A stretch of DNA of 64,000 bases, taken from NCBI GenBank assembly GCA_016647705.1, contig CM028338.1, positions 22,527,577 through 22,591,576 of the forward strand, in the 5' to 3' direction. Position 1 is the stretch's first letter, and each line of letters opens with the position of its first letter. Origin of the DNA: Eucommia ulmoides (lineage: Eukaryota > Streptophyta > Magnoliopsida > Garryales > Eucommiaceae). Below, one piece after another: positions 46,472-58,444 of this stretch. The position numbers and the translations under genes were made by a program. A model generated the notes under the pieces. The model was not told the origin of the DNA. It saw only the letters and a list, made by a program, of their open reading frames with translations, and ran no database searches.

Positions 46472-46618
46472 AGAACTACTCCCTCGTACATCCCCCTCAC
46501 AATCGAGCATGGCCCTTGCTGCCACTTCGGCCCTAGGACATTACTGGAGCCATCGCTCTAATGATATGATCCTCTGTATGGCATCAGTAGCCCTCTATTG
46601 TGCCATGTTAGCCTCTTG
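46472..46618. other. Short sequence unmatched elsewhere in the window
   Basis: Comparatively GC-rich 147 bp with no match I could see in the rest of the window; candidate older host or repeat DNA flanking the chromovirus. The presumptive TSD of the chromovirus is TCTTG (46614-46618), untestable because its right end is outside. Confidence 0.4.
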
Positions 46619-48213
46619 TGTAAGACCCTGACCTTTGACATACGTATAATTTAAGTCGCATTTTTAAATATTTCGAAAATACCGGGGTGGATTTCGATAT
46701 TAATTATGTGAAATAAAATTTGAGGGGTTAAATTGTAATTTACATAAACATTAAAATTAAGAATGGGTTTAATTACTATCCTAACATAAATGAAAGGGAC
46801 TTGGTGTATATTACATATTTTATAGAGAGAGAGAGAGAGGTGGTGGGAACACAGGGTAGAGAAACAGCCATTTGGTTGGCCCTCATTCGTCAGCAAATAT
46901 ATATATGTGTGTGTGTGTGTGTATATATATATCCACATACTTTGGGAGAAGAAAAGAGAAAAATCCAGAGAAATCGGGAGAGAGAAAGCAGGCGTTGGTA
47001 GTGGTGTCATTTGGGTACGTCGTCCGTGAGTATTTGTTGGTTTGTCTGAGTCATCGGTGGTGGGTTGTGTGTTGTGTCTGTGTGTGTGGTTGTTGTTATG
47101 TTCAACTGTTGTATGTGTGTGTGTTTCCTATTTTCTGATCATGCAAATGATGGCGTGTGTGTTCGTCGGTTTTGGTTGGTCGGGGATGGGAGGTCTAGTC
47201 CGTTAGTAGTGTTGTTGTGGGCGTCGTGTGTTGATTATGAGAGTGGTGGTGGGTGGGTGTAAATAGGGTGCATAGGCAACGCTGTCGGTTAGCTGGCCGG
47301 CGGTGGGTGAAGGTTAGAGAGAAAGAGATAGTGGTGGTTGTGTGTTCTATGTGGGTGTGTGTATGTGTTCAATTATTTCAGTACGCATGTAGATGTTTAG
47401 TGGGTTGTGCGTGTATATGGTTGTTCGTGGGAGGTGGTCGCCGAAGTTTGCGATGAGAGAGAGAAAGAGGGAGACGACTAGTTTTCAGGAAAAATAGAGC
47501 AGGTCAGATGATGGCGAGTTCGCCTCAGCGGAAAAGAGTTAGAGTGCAAATCAGAGAAAGAAGGAGGAGCGTTCGCCTAGGCGGTAGAGCGTTAGTAAGT
47601 AAATCACAGAAGGGAATAAGCATGTTCGCCTAGGCAGTGTTTCTTTCGCCTAGGCGGTGGAAGATTACTGTGCAGAGGAGAGTTTCTCACCTCGACGATG
47701 GATCTTTCTCCTTAGCGGTGGGGACTTGGCTTAGGCAGTGGGCCTAGAAACAGAAAATCAGAAGAAAAAAAAATAAAGAAAAATCGATAACCATTTGGAA
47801 GCGGGTAATGTTTCTCGTTAAGTTTATGATTGTTAAATTAAATTATTAGCATCAAAAATCTTAAATCGGCGATAATAAATATTGAGACCGTTCACATGAA
47901 TAAATTCCATATAGTAGTATTTCGTAATAAAATGTGGGGAAAAATAAATTATGGAAATTAGGGTTGCATGGCATAATTAGGTTATTTTTACATAAAATAT
48001 TAATTTAGGCCCTGTCACTATTAGGTTCGCAAGCACCAGAGTACCGGTAGAGGATAGTTGGTAGAAGTTATCGAAAATGGATAACCACGTGAGCGTACTG
48101 TCTTCTAGTAAATCTATTTTCATATATATGATGGAAAAATATGTTTACTTAAAACTGGACGATTTTCTAACTTATATGGATCAAACGATTCTGGGTGTTT
48201 TTGGAAATATGGA
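46619..48213 (+). repeat. Chromovirus 5' LTR, left part
   Basis: Matches 58445-59250 and 63214-63850 of the 3' LTR. Includes GA, GT and TA microsatellites (46826-46930), a T/G-rich stretch (47040-47440) and the CCTAGG palindrome block (47515-47745). Confidence 0.88.
47515..47745 (+). promoter_or_regulatory. CTAG-type palindrome block in chromovirus LTR
   Basis: Dyads 'cgcctcagcgg', CGCCTAGGCG (47574-47583), 'cgcctaggcagtg', 'cgcctaggcggtgg' and 'ccttagcggtgg'. Same unit as in the F1/F3 gag-only LTRs at 53290-53385 and 60285-60672, though this LTR is otherwise unrelated. Present in both chromovirus LTRs (also 63237-63405). No evening element beside it. Confidence 0.75.
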
Positions 48214-49639
48214 TGGTAGCGCGTAAATATGCCGCTACTTTTACTCGCAAGTATACGAGGTCAAGTTTTAGTATAGATCAGGAGAGTTAGGGTTATCGTG
48301 TCCACAGGGATTGGTTGTGACTATTATAGAGTACCACGTTTAACATAACCTAACTTTATCTAGGCGAAAATAATGATATTTAAAATTAATAATACTAATA
48401 CTAAGTTAAATAAATTATCTATACTAATATAATGAGATGTTTTCGGGGAAAGAATTGTCTAGGGAATAACGTTGTTTACAAATACGTGTTCAATCTCATT
48501 TTAGTTTATGTTAATGGTGTTCGGGTATCCGACAATCTCGGTTCGTAAACTTACTCGCCACCTCTCCCGAGTGTAAGATGAGTGAATACATGACGTCGCG
48601 TCAAAAAAGAAGTCCCCCTCAACACCTTAATGACACTAGGTCACGTGAGTCTTTCCCCAACGTCATTGATTGCACACTTTTTAACGCCCTCCCAGGTCGT
48701 TAGATTGTCGTATTGTGTTTATCCTAGTTCGAATTTGGGGTTACCTCTCCCGAGTGTCAAACCCCGTATTCTCTAATTATCTAAACAAGCATAATAACAT
48801 GACAACACGACAAACAAAATTGAAATTATTATAAAACACACATTAACGAAACACCGAAATCAAAATAACCATATTTGTAAATGTATTGTTAATCCCTAAA
48901 CAACCCACGTTTAGCTAGCGGCTATAACCATATTTAGAATAAAAACGAGCTAAACATGCTAAACAAGTACCTAAGTTAAAGAAATAAAAAAGAAAATAGA
49001 AGAACTTAGTCAAGTCCATAGATTATTCCGTAGAACGATCGTTCCCTTCTTCAACGTCTCCTCCTTTAGATTGTGAGCTATCCCTCAAAAAACATTAAAA
49101 AATATGCCCAAATGGTTTTCCTAAGTGTACTAGCCGAACATGGAGAGGGCAGGAAGGATAAGGGCCAAAAAATATCCTAAAATATCTAAAAAAACAATTT
49201 ACAGGTACAGGGTGACCGCCTAGGTGGTGGAACAACAGTGAGTTTATGCTTGATTCTGCACTTTTAACGTCTAGGCGAGGACACACTTTCTTGTTTGGGA
49301 TGTAACTTCTTCGTCCGAACTCTAATTGAGGTGATTCAAAAACCAATGGAAAGATAAGAAAACGATATACAACTTATATGTTTTGAGTTATTTCAAAATT
49401 GGATTTAATCATACACAAAATAGCCTTTAAGTAACAATACATGTATTGGCTTTGCACATTTTCACTCTTTTTCCACCGTTCCTGATCCGATTTGATCGTT
49501 TTTTTATTCGTTTACATACTTTTTCACCTCAAACACCTGATTTAGACAAAAACATATAAAAACATATTAAAACGTACAAAACATACTCGAAAACTAACAA
49601 CATTCTGATTGGAAATAGATTGGTAATTTACACCTATCA
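48214..49639 (-). repeat. 3' LTR of gag-only element 3
   Basis: 1426 bp. Longer than its partner by a ~115-bp segment (49290-49450) missing from the 5' LTR. Palindromes at 49214-49280 and evening element at 49179-49187. Confidence 0.92.
49179..49285 (-). promoter_or_regulatory. U3 block: CTAG palindromes and evening element
   Basis: AAAATATCT 49179-49187; dyads 'accgcctaggtggtgg' (49215) and 'aacgtctaggcga' (49267). Confidence 0.68.
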
Positions 49640-51209
49640 AATACTTCAAACTCGGAATTTTGATAGTCCTCGAGCAAAACACCCATGCAATAAAAGAAAA
49701 TATAACAACTAAAAAATAAAAATGAAAAACACGATAAGCAAAAATATGCAAGTTTTGAGTATCATCTATCGGCCAAACGAAATATCCCTCATCGACCCCC
49801 AATCCTATCAAGTTCAGGCATAAAACACACCATGTAATGTTCTAGAATTTCAACATTTATAATAGTAAATGCCGTTATAGATCCTGCTAAAGTGTGTGTG
49901 TGTTTAAAACTCAAATATATAATTATCCGTTAATCAGATTGGATTATCCACCATATAAGCACATGATAGAAAAAACCCGAAGGTATAGGGAGTCCATAGG
50001 CTTGACTCGGGATCTCTTCTCCACTAATGTAGGCTCGGAAGTTCAAAAAGATCAATAGATCTTGGTTCGGTTTGAGACAAATGGCCAAGGGTAATTTTGA
50101 AAGAAAAAATGGGTTAACGTTGTTAACTTGACGTTACCCAAGGCACATCGCTTGGCACTCTCATTCTAGAAACCCTATAGATAATTTGAAACAACCCTAA
50201 ACATATATTAAGAACGATATACTCACTTGTCAAAAAGAAATGGTAATAAAAATCGTATTTACATTTGATTCTTTTTTTATTTTTTTATTTATTTTTTTTC
50301 TTTTATTTTCAACCAACACACTCCCAAACTTATTTGATTGTTACAATTTAAGGGGTGTGTGAAAAATGAACAAAAACGACAAGTGAGTACTTGAATACCC
50401 AACCAATCAAAAGTTCACCCTATACCCAACCTCTCACATCAAGTAGCATTTGCAATCAACTACCTTGATTCTCTCAGATTGTGTCTTCAGTTTAGCGATA
50501 TAGGTTTGGAAAGAGATTTTATCGGTCACGTGGTAGTGGTTAAGTGTTCATAATTGAAATGGCTATTAGGCTTCGACAGGGTAAGGAGGGATAATGATTT
50601 AACAAGGTTAGCTTAAAAAGGCTCAAGCGAGAAAATGAATGCCTAAATCATGTCTCCCGAACTACCTCGTCTAGGATTTCACCTCAAATTTCCCCCAAAT
50701 CAAGTTCTAGAAACCCTAATGTCATGAATTTAGGTGATAGATAATCGTTTCCAAATCAATTAGACAGTTTTATATTGAGTTAACGTGCTCGTGCAACTAG
50801 GATCTATAATAATTATTACTAAAACATAACGTTGAGCACACAGAACATACATGCATGAGTTTTATGCTCGACCTCAATAAACAACCAGGGGATAGACTCA
50901 TCATCGAGTAATAGCACAGATGACGTCAAAACTCAGCGCATGCACAAAAACTAGCCTAAACAGACATTTACACGTAAAGCAAAACATAAACTACAACTGA
51001 AACATACTAAGACATCACCACCAACTTAAAACAGGTGATGTCCAAAACAACCTAGTGAGCGATCCCAATGATATGATAAATCATTATAATGAAGACTAGG
51101 GTTTAAAACACGTACTTGGGAGGCGAGAGAATCTCACCTCCCACTCAAGTCAGCGGAGATGGATTTAACTTATTCTTTTCCTTGGGTTGCCTCCCAACAA
51201 GCGCTTGGT
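49640..51209 (-). repeat. Conserved 3' non-coding region, gag-only element 3
   Basis: Degenerate polypurine tract next to the LTR ('tacttcaaactc' at 49642), second motif 'ctcccaaacttatttg' (50322), third 'accaacttaaaac' (51020). Post-gag hairpins at 51120-51196: 'ggaggcgagagaatctcacctcc' and 'cttgggttgcctcccaa'. No coding sequence. Confidence 0.72.
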
Positions 51210-52141
51210 TTATGGTCGTCAGCCCAACACACTGAAGTACTTATCAAAGAGCGGCTTCTGCCTGTAGTAAATGGGTCTTGGTTATCGACGCCCTCAAGCT
51301 TGGCAAGATGTTGGTTTGGATGGCTCGAGCTTTCTACGGCATGCCTCACTGGCTCATGTACTTGGTTGGCATGAAAGAACATTGCCAATGGTGGCGAAAG
51401 ACGTGTTAGCCACATCGGATCCACGTAAATATGATCATCTAGAATGGAAGATGGCATCACAATTTGGATCTCTAATGGTGACGAATCACAATCGTCGATC
51501 CATGCTTGGGTTCCTGTCTCATTCTGATAAACATAGTTGAACTCTCCCAAGCTCCTCCCGCTCGTTTTTGGCTCCTCATGGTGGCTTTTGATGAATGTGT
51601 CTTGTGAATCTCTAGGTGCCACCGCGTCTAACTCGGCCTCAATCAAGCAGATTAGCTGACTGATTTGCATCTGAAGAGACGTTACGGTCGCATCGATTTC
51701 AGGGCAAATCTTCTCAATGTTGTTGAGACAATCCTCGTGCTCATTTAGCCAGTCATTCATCTCCCTCCAAAATGTCAGAGTTTTCCTAATAAAATCACCG
51801 AGTATTTCCTCCAGGCCGAGGGAAGACTCAACGTATTGGTCTGGGGTATCAATCCCTAGCGCCATAGAATTGTAACTCTAATAATCTAAGGCCACCATGT
51901 CTTCCAACATCCAATGGGCTTCGTCCACGGTTAGTTGGTCGAAAGAGGTGGTAGCGTTTTCTCTTTCAACCCACATTCTAGTTACGGCTTGTAACCCATC
52001 AAGGAACTTCAGTAGTTGACACTTCCTCGGGAATCCGTGATTTAGAAACCGGAGTAGCAAATCCTTGGATCGATCCCAAGCACAGTAAAATGGCTTGAAA
52101 TCCCGTTGAAATAACTGCAAGAGTACCAATTGATCTACCAT
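51210..52141 (-). pseudogene. gag: Gag-like gene with one early in-frame stop
   Basis: ATG at 52141 (M-V-D-Q-L-V-L-L) follows the primer site. Core: 'WDRSKDLLLRFLNHGF', 'LLKFLDGLQAVTRMWVE', 'TTSFDQLTVDEAHWMLEDMV'. A TAG at 51878-51880 replaces the usual CAG (Gln) in 'DYQSWN'; the same frame then stays open for 231 codons from 51865. That half includes a coiled-coil-like segment ('LNEHEDCLNNIEKICPEID'), 'SHHEEPKTSGRSL' and 'YVDPMWLT'. A frameshift near 51290 loses the usual C-terminal 'YYGWKPLF' in frame; the ancestral stop is at 51210-51212. Clean apart from these two lesions. Confidence 0.87.
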
Positions 52142-52265
52142 CTTCAAGCACCCTATGAGAAAAGAAAAACAAAAACTAGAAACAAAAAAAAAAATTACCC
52201 AAAAGAAATGCCTAAAGTAAAATTCGGTCATTTACTCACAATATCAATAATAACCAAAAAGCCAA

Positions 52266-52283
52266 TCCCTGGCAACGGCGCCA
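52266..52283 (-). promoter_or_regulatory. Primer-binding site (tRNA-Asp type)
   Basis: Minus strand TGGCGCCGTTGCCAGGGA, identical to the site at 30008-30025; 6 bp from the LTR. Confidence 0.9.
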
Positions 52284-52289
52284 AAAACT

Positions 52290-53626
52290 TGGTAGCGCGT
52301 GAATACGTCACTACTTTCTCTCTCAAGTGTACAAGATCAAGTTTTATTATAGATCAGGAGAGTTAGGGTTATCGTGTCCATAGGGATTGGTTGTGACTAT
52401 TATTGAGTATCGCATTTATCATGACCTAACTTTATCGAGGCGAAAATAATGATATTTAAAATTAATAATACTAATACTAGGTTAATTCAATTATCTTTAC
52501 TAATATAATGAGATGTTTTCGGGGAAATAATTGTCTAGGGATTAACGTTGTTTACAAATGCATGTTCGATCTCATTTTAGTTTATGTTAATGGTGTTCGG
52601 GTATCCGACAATCTCGATTCGTAAACTCACTCGCCACCTCTCCTGAGTGTAAGACGAGTGAATACATGACTTTGCGTTAACAAAGAAGTCCCCCTCAATG
52701 CATTAATAACACTAGGTAATGTGAGTCTCTCCCCAACGTCATTGATTGCACACTTTTTAACGCCCTACCTGGTCGTTAGATTGTCGTGTTGTGTTTACCC
52801 TAGTTCGAATTTGGGGTTACCTCTCCCAAGTGTCAAACCCCATATTTTCTAATTATCTAAATAAGCATAATAACATGACAACATGGCAAACAAAATTGAA
52901 ATTATTATAAAACACACATTAACGACACATCGAAATCAAAATAACCACATATTTATAAATGTATTGTTAATCCCTAAACAATCCATGTTTAACTAGCGGC
53001 CATAACCATATTTACAATAAGAATGAGCTAAACATGCTCAACAAATACCTAAGTTAAAGAAATAAAAGAGAAAACAAAAGAACTTAGCCAAGTTTGAAGA
53101 TTATGCCGTAGAACGATCACTTCTTTCTTCAATCTCTCCTCTATCAAATTGTGAGCTCTCCCTCAAAAAACACTCAAAAATATGTCCAAATGGCTTTCCT
53201 AAGTGTACTAGCCGAAAATGGATAGGGGAGGAAGGATAAGGGCCAGCAAATATCCTAAAATATCTAAAAAACACTTTACAAGTACAGGGTGACCACCTAG
53301 GCGGTGGAACAGCAGTAAGTTTATGCTTGATTCTGCACTTTTACTACCTAAGCGGTGGAATTTCCGCCTAGGCGGTGACACACTTTCTTGTTTTGGCTGT
53401 AACTTTTTCATACGAACATCACACCACACCTATACCGGCTTTGCACATTTTCACTCTTTTTCCGCTGTTCTTGATCTGATTTGATAGTTTTTCATCCGTT
53501 TACTTACTTTTTCACCTCAAACACCTGATTTAGACAAAAACACATACAAACATATTAAAATGTACCAACATACTCGAAAACTAACAACGTTAGAATTGGA
53601 AATAGATAGGTAATTTACACCTATCA
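52290..53626 (-). repeat. 5' LTR of gag-only element 3
   Basis: TGGTAGCGCG...CACCTATCA, 1337 bp. Evening element 53257-53265; CTAG palindromes 53290-53385 including CCGCCTAGGCGG near 53366. Confidence 0.92.
53257..53385 (-). promoter_or_regulatory. U3 block: CTAG palindromes and evening element
   Basis: Dyads 'accacctaggcggtgg', 'actacctaagcggtgg' and 'ccgcctaggcggtg', with AAAATATCT downstream in element sense. Confidence 0.72.
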
Positions 53627-53750
53627 GTGGATTACATTGGTTTTAATGAAAGTGGAAAAATGATTTGTTGTATCTAATTGGTTTTAAAAGAGAGTGGAGA
53701 TTGATTATCAACAAAGTTGTTGTTGTTGAGGTGAAAATTGGTGTTTTGGT

Positions 53751-53850
53751 ATTCACCTACTTGGCATAGTCCAATAGAGTGTTATTCACCTGCTTGGCAT
53801 AGTCCAGCAGAGTGTTGTTCACCTGCTTGGCATAGTTTGACAGAGCATTG
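53751..53850 (+). repeat. 33-34-bp tandem repeat, three units
   Basis: Units of 'attcacctgcttggcatagtccagcagagtgtt' type start at 53751, 53784 and 53818. The 3' LTR reaches the first unit at the window's right edge. Confidence 0.88.
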
Positions 53851-53940
53851 TTATGTCCCGTTAGGAAGGCCAATCTTACGGGTGGTATGGTACCATTCCA
53901 ACTCCTGATCGTGAGGTTAAAACGATCACATGGCTAGCCG

Positions 53941-54015
53941 AGATGTGGTGTGATGTTGTGTGATGTGGTGTGGTGTGGTGTGATGTGGTGAGGTGTGGTA
54001 TGGTGTGGTGTTTTG
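53941..54015 (+). repeat. GTGGT/GTGAT-rich minisatellite
   Basis: Irregular repeats of 'gtgatgtggtgtg' within the LTR. Confidence 0.85.
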
Positions 54016-54167
54016 TTGTATGAGGTAAGTGAGATAAGCACATTTACATATATTATTCGATATTGGATTGGTATATTTATTTATCTTGGTATATCTATTA
54101 TTTTGATTTCATTTTACTATATGGTTAGCTGAATTATTCTGGTTGATTTTCACTGTTTAGTTGAGGT

Positions 54168-54170
<3 letters not shown>

Positions 54171-54216
<46 letters not shown>
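54171..54216. repeat. (AT)n microsatellite
   Basis: About 23 AT dinucleotides in the chromovirus 5' LTR. Confidence 0.95.
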
Positions 54217-54219
<3 letters not shown>

Positions 54220-54698
54220 TTACAAACGTTGGTTTTGTGGTGACTAGGAAAAAAGAAAAGGAGTTTTCCTTGTGGTATAAGATATTTGTATTATGAGATT
54301 TTTATATTATTGTGTGATATGTGATGTTTATATGTTTTATGCTTGATCCATTTAAAATATTTTTGTTAAGAAGGCAGTACACTCGCAGGTGTAGCAGTTA
54401 GGAGTCGGTCCCCTACTAGCACTAGGTAGAGTCTTGCGATGGAGTCGTGTGAAATTGTTTTGGGACAAGCTGTCTGAGGCGAACCCGTGAGGGGTTCAGG
54501 GTTATTATGTTGTTGTTATTATTATATTTGGGGACAAGTGTGTCCCCCATATGAGAGGATGTATATGGCCTGTATATGAGATTATATACAATTGTATGGA
54601 TATTGTTGCTTTCAAGTTGGTTGGACGTCCAGGTAATGTTGTGTTGACGTCACGCCGGCCCCAGGGTGACGGGTGTCTGGGGTGGGGTGTAACAATTT

Positions 54699-54710
54699 TA
54701 GTATCAGAGC
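54699..54710 (+). promoter_or_regulatory. Chromovirus primer-binding site (tRNA-iMet)
   Basis: TAGTATCAGAGC, one mismatch from TGGTATCAGAGC, 4 bp after the LTR end. Confidence 0.87.
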
Positions 54711-55453
54711 CTACGTTATAGGTTCTATAGACTTTTCAGTTGTTGTGTCAATAGAGGACCATGAGATAGGAAGACATGCCAGTCTTCTAGTTAGTAGGGG
54801 ACATAAGATAGGGTGTCAATAGGTGAATTTGGCACGTGAGTAATAGGTATTTCGTTACATTAGTTAGTGCATTAGCATCATGCATGGTTGGTTGTTTTAT
54901 TGTCAATTAGTGGGTGCGACAAAATTGTGATATTGCCAGTTGGTGGATTTGAGTGATGTTGTGTTGTTGGTAGTAGTCATGGGTGGATCATGGTTGTGGG
55001 GGTTCTAGTAGTTGGGAAGGTGAGATTATAACCGATAAACAACCATATGCATATTACTTGAAGATGAGCATGTAGTTGTTAAAATAATAGATAGTGTAGC
55101 AAAACACACTTAAGTTGGATTATTAAACGACGTCCAAGTTAAGTATAAAACTGCCTTCTAGGCAATACTAAGGGAATCTTGTAACGGAGTTGAAGGGAGA
55201 GTTCATATTTTTGGAATTAGGGAAGATGATTGATCTGTAGTATGAACATTAAATTCTCAACGTAGTTTGCATTAAAGAGATTTCAATTTTGTAGTTTGTT
55301 CCAGGTTGACGAGCAAGTAGAGCAAAAGTTTGTGGAACTAGTAAATACAACAAACGTAATAGAAAATAATGTGTAGAAGGTAGCCTAGAATTGTGGGTAG
55401 TAAGTGCGCATAAATATAGTTCGTTTCGTATGAGTAATATAGAGTTGTCGGCA
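54711..55453 (+). other. Chromovirus leader and gag region, unreadable
   Basis: Only ~740 bp separate the primer site from the protease end, where gag plus most of protease would need ~1.5 kb or more. I see no frame that I can assign to gag. Deleted and decayed. Confidence 0.6.
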
Positions 55454-56330
55454 AATTGTTTAAAAAAGAAGTTACTTTTCGAATCTTAGATGAATCAAAG
55501 TTTGTGTTTTTGGAGAGATGTAATCATTACCCCAGTCCATTTGATAGGTGGTCCATGAGGTCAAAAAGGTGTTAAAGAAATGATATCAGGGATACCTCAT
55601 GCAGGTGCTGGGCACCAGTCAAAATAAGTTCAAGTGACGGATATTTCAGTAGCTAGGGATTTTTCCGATGATAGCGCCTATCGAGTTATAGAAAAAATTT
55701 GATGATTTGTTCAATCAACTGCGAAAGACCAAGGTGTTTTCCTAATTATATTTTTTATTAGGATATCACCAATTGGAGGTCGGAGACTATGACGTGGCAA
55801 AAACGGCAATCCAGTCGAAAGTAGAGAAGAGTATGTAGAGCATCTCCAGATTGTGTTGCTGATGTTGCGAGAAAAACAATAGTATGTCAAATGCAAGAAA
55901 TGTGAGTTTTGGTTCGATCGAGTGGTAATTTTGGGACATGTGATCTTGGAAAATAGTATTCAAGTGAATCCAAATGAAGTTGAAGTTGTGATTTCATGGG
56001 AAAGGCCAAAAAGTGTGACCGAAATTCGAAACTTTTGGAGTTGGCAGTGATTGTAGTTGCTTTGAAGTTTTAGAGACATTACTTGTAGGACAAGATTTGT
56101 GAGATATGCACCGACCACCAGAATTAGAAATATTAGTTGTTTTTCATACTAATTTATGTGTTGAGTTGAGACCCTTGTGAGCGTAGTGGGCGCTTGGTCA
56201 GATGGTAACGCTGTTTGAGAATTTGATTTTGGAACCGACATTGATCGATTGTATTGTAGAAGCATATAAGTCGGATGTCTAGTTGGGAAATATTAAAGAT
56301 GAAGTGGAAAATGGTCGCAAAGCTGACTAT
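55454..56330 (+). pseudogene. pol: Chromovirus protease end, RT and RNase H remnants
   Basis: Readable in broken frames: protease tail 'FKKEVTFRIL' (55470); RT start 'DDLFNQLRKTKVF' (55700) and 'GYHQLEVGDYDVAKTA' (55760); then directly 'SREEYVEHLQIVL' (55818), 'KCEFWFDRVVILGHVI' and 'ISWERPKSVTEIRNF' (55990). Between 'KTA' and 'SREE' about 60 residues are missing, including the catalytic F-x-D-D box. RNase H traces 'CTDHQN' follow at 56100. Not functional. Confidence 0.87.
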
Positions 56331-57420
56331 TGTGTAAAAAATAATGATGAAGTCTTGATGATTAGAAATAAACTATGAACTTTTCATGATACCCATTTGA
56401 TGAAAGATATCTTAAACAAAGTGCATAGTTCAATATATGCAATGTACCCTAGTAGTATCAAAATGTATCGAGATTGCGTAAGTAGTATTGGTAGAACTGT
56501 ATGGAAAGGGGAGAGCAGTACGATTAATGTTGTTTCGGGATTACCTCACATTCGCAAGGGACATAAATTCCATTTAAGTAATGGTAGGTAATCTTACTAT
56601 GTCTACTCATTTTTTTATCCTAAGATGACGTATTCTCTTGATACGTATGCCAAGTGTATATTGACGAGATTGTTAGGTTGCATGCTGCACCGGTTCAATA
56701 TAATTGTTGAATATAATTGGGTTAAGATAATTGTTTTAAATCAAAGGTGGAAACTGGATGTTGACTTATACGTATTTTTGATAAATTAAATTATTAGTAG
56801 CTATTGCCATGGATTTTTATAGATATTACACTCGGTTGATCGGTTATTCCAAATCACAGAATTGGAATTATAAATTGTAAGTGTTGCCTTCGTATAGTGT
56901 ATTGGAAGATAATTTTTTTTATCAAAAATTAATTAAGTCGCTATTGTATGAACATTCCGCGGAGGAACAAGAAATGCAGTATTAGATTAATTAGTGCTAC
57001 TTTAAATAGGTGATTGTTATATGTAATAATTACCGTCATAAAATCGACATGTAAAGTTGTTGTCATTATTATAAAATTTACAACATATAAGTTATATATA
57101 TGGAAAGTCGGGTAGTTGATTCTAGATAGTAATTCTCTATAGGAGAACCATAGTACCAGTTTCCACAGTGTTGGATAGAGGACTGAGATGTATTTCGAAG
57201 ATCTGGTCGAGTTCCCAAACTGCTTTGGGTGCCAAGTTGAAACTTCGATACCTCTTTTTATTTGCAGACTAACGGTCAATCGGAAAGTGCGAATTAGACG
57301 TTGGAGGATGTGTTGAGGAGTTGTGTTTTGGAATTTTTTGGTAGCGGGGATGATTATGTAGTGCTGATAGAATTTGTTATAATAACAGTTGCCTTTTCAG
57401 TGATCAAGGTGGCATCGTAT
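56331..57420 (+). pseudogene. pol: Chromovirus integrase remnant with insertion
   Basis: Zinc-binding region 'DILNKVHSSIYAMYPSSIKMYRD' in two overlapping parts (56400-56470) with the second His as Tyr. Core start 'TINVVSGLPHIRKGH' (56520), where the canonical 'MDFV' Asp is Asn. 'DEIVRLHAAPV' (56670), then ~470 bp of unrelated sequence, then 'VLDRGLRCISKIW' (57168) and 'QTALGAKL'. The second half continues in broken frames to 57420. Confidence 0.83.
56747..57166. mobile_element. Possible MITE in integrase, 11-bp terminal inverted repeats
   Basis: GTGGAAACTGG (56747-56757) and CCAGTTTCCAC (57156-57166) are exact inverted repeats near the borders of the non-chromoviral insert. No longer TIR and no clear TSD; ~50 bp left of it (56697-56746) is also foreign. 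Low certainty. Confidence 0.35.
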
Positions 57421-58444
57421 AAAGTGTTGTATGAAAAGGATGCATAACTTCAGTCAATTAAACTGAACTGAGATAGGAGAACACAAAATTTTTGAGATTT
57501 GGATATAGCCGATATGGCTACATTTTTATTTGGGAATGGATTTTGATAGAAATAACTCAACTTCATGGAGGAAGGATACTTTGAATTATCCTGAAGTTGG
57601 TATGTATTATTGATACAATATTTTACATTGAGTGACTATTGATTTGTTGTGCGGAATTGGATGTTCGTAGTTAGATTGAGACATAATTAAAGATCGTGGC
57701 CTTATCAGGGACTTGATTAAATGTGGAGGCCTGAAGGAAATTCTTATAGATTACCCGTCTGACGTATTTTGATACGTATTGATGTTGTTTGGTGATATCT
57801 ATGTGTTTTAAGGGATATTTATAGGAGTTATATGTTGGATTGTGGTAATAGTTATCGAACATTTATGAGATTGTGGAAGTTCCGATATAGATATTGAGGT
57901 TGATGATTTTTGGCCTCACGAGCCAGTTTATGTGGGGTTTGGGCTCTCTGTTGTTTATGAGATTGGTTGCGAATTGCGGGTATAAACCAATAATACTCGC
58001 AAATTGGATATATGGTTTAAATGTTAAATGGAGATATCGTTGTGAACTGGTTGCCTGGAACTGTTGGACAAAATGGATAAATGTTGGTTGTGGGGAATTA
58101 TTGAGGTCATGGACCTACTGAAAATGAGATTCTTTGGTAGTTGGTTGTCTGTGTTAGGCGTTACTGACCAAAGTGCACCCTGTTTGTTGATTGTTTGATA
58201 TAATGTTGGTCACTGCATATGAAATGTTGCGATGTGTGAAAATGATTTGACAAAAATTGTTGGTAATGAATTATGAGTGATTTTTAGATATGGGATTCTA
58301 TATAGAAAACGATTATGCTAGAACCAAGTGTGATTAACATGTCGTGTGAGGCGGCTCTGAGTTATTATTGTGTTGACCAAAATTCTAATTCCTATTGTTT
58401 TGCACGAAAATTTCGGGACAAAATTTCTTTTAGGAGGGAAGAGT
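57421..58444 (+). pseudogene. Chromovirus C-terminal region and polypurine tract
   Basis: Decayed sequence where the integrase C-terminus and chromodomain should lie. Only weak matches are readable ('IKLNxDRRTQNF' near 57460). I cannot confirm a chromodomain. It ends with the purine-rich 'cttttaggagggaagag' (58427-58443) next to the 3' LTR. Confidence 0.55.

Larger units (their letters stand above)
48214..53626 (-). mobile_element. Complete gag-only element 3 (minus), TSD ATGGA/GTGGA
   Basis: Inserted in the chromovirus 5' LTR; the uninterrupted site is visible at 63853-63870. TSD ATGGA (48209-48213) / GTGGA (53627-53631), one mismatch. Contains 3' LTR 48214-49639, non-coding region, gag 51210-52141, primer site 52266-52283 and 5' LTR 52290-53626; 5413 bp. 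No other coding domain. Confidence 0.93.
53627..54694 (+). repeat. Chromovirus 5' LTR, right part
   Basis: Resumes at the TSD and runs to GGTGTAACA. Contains a 33-34-bp tandem repeat, a GTGGT-rich stretch and an AT microsatellite. The terminal block 'gacgtcacgccggccccagg' is characteristic of Tekay-type LTR ends. Confidence 0.85.

Noticed and set aside
47040..47456. Val/Cys-rich frames in the T/G-rich LTR segment
   Set aside because: Low-complexity GTGTGT sequence, repeated in the other LTR with different frames.
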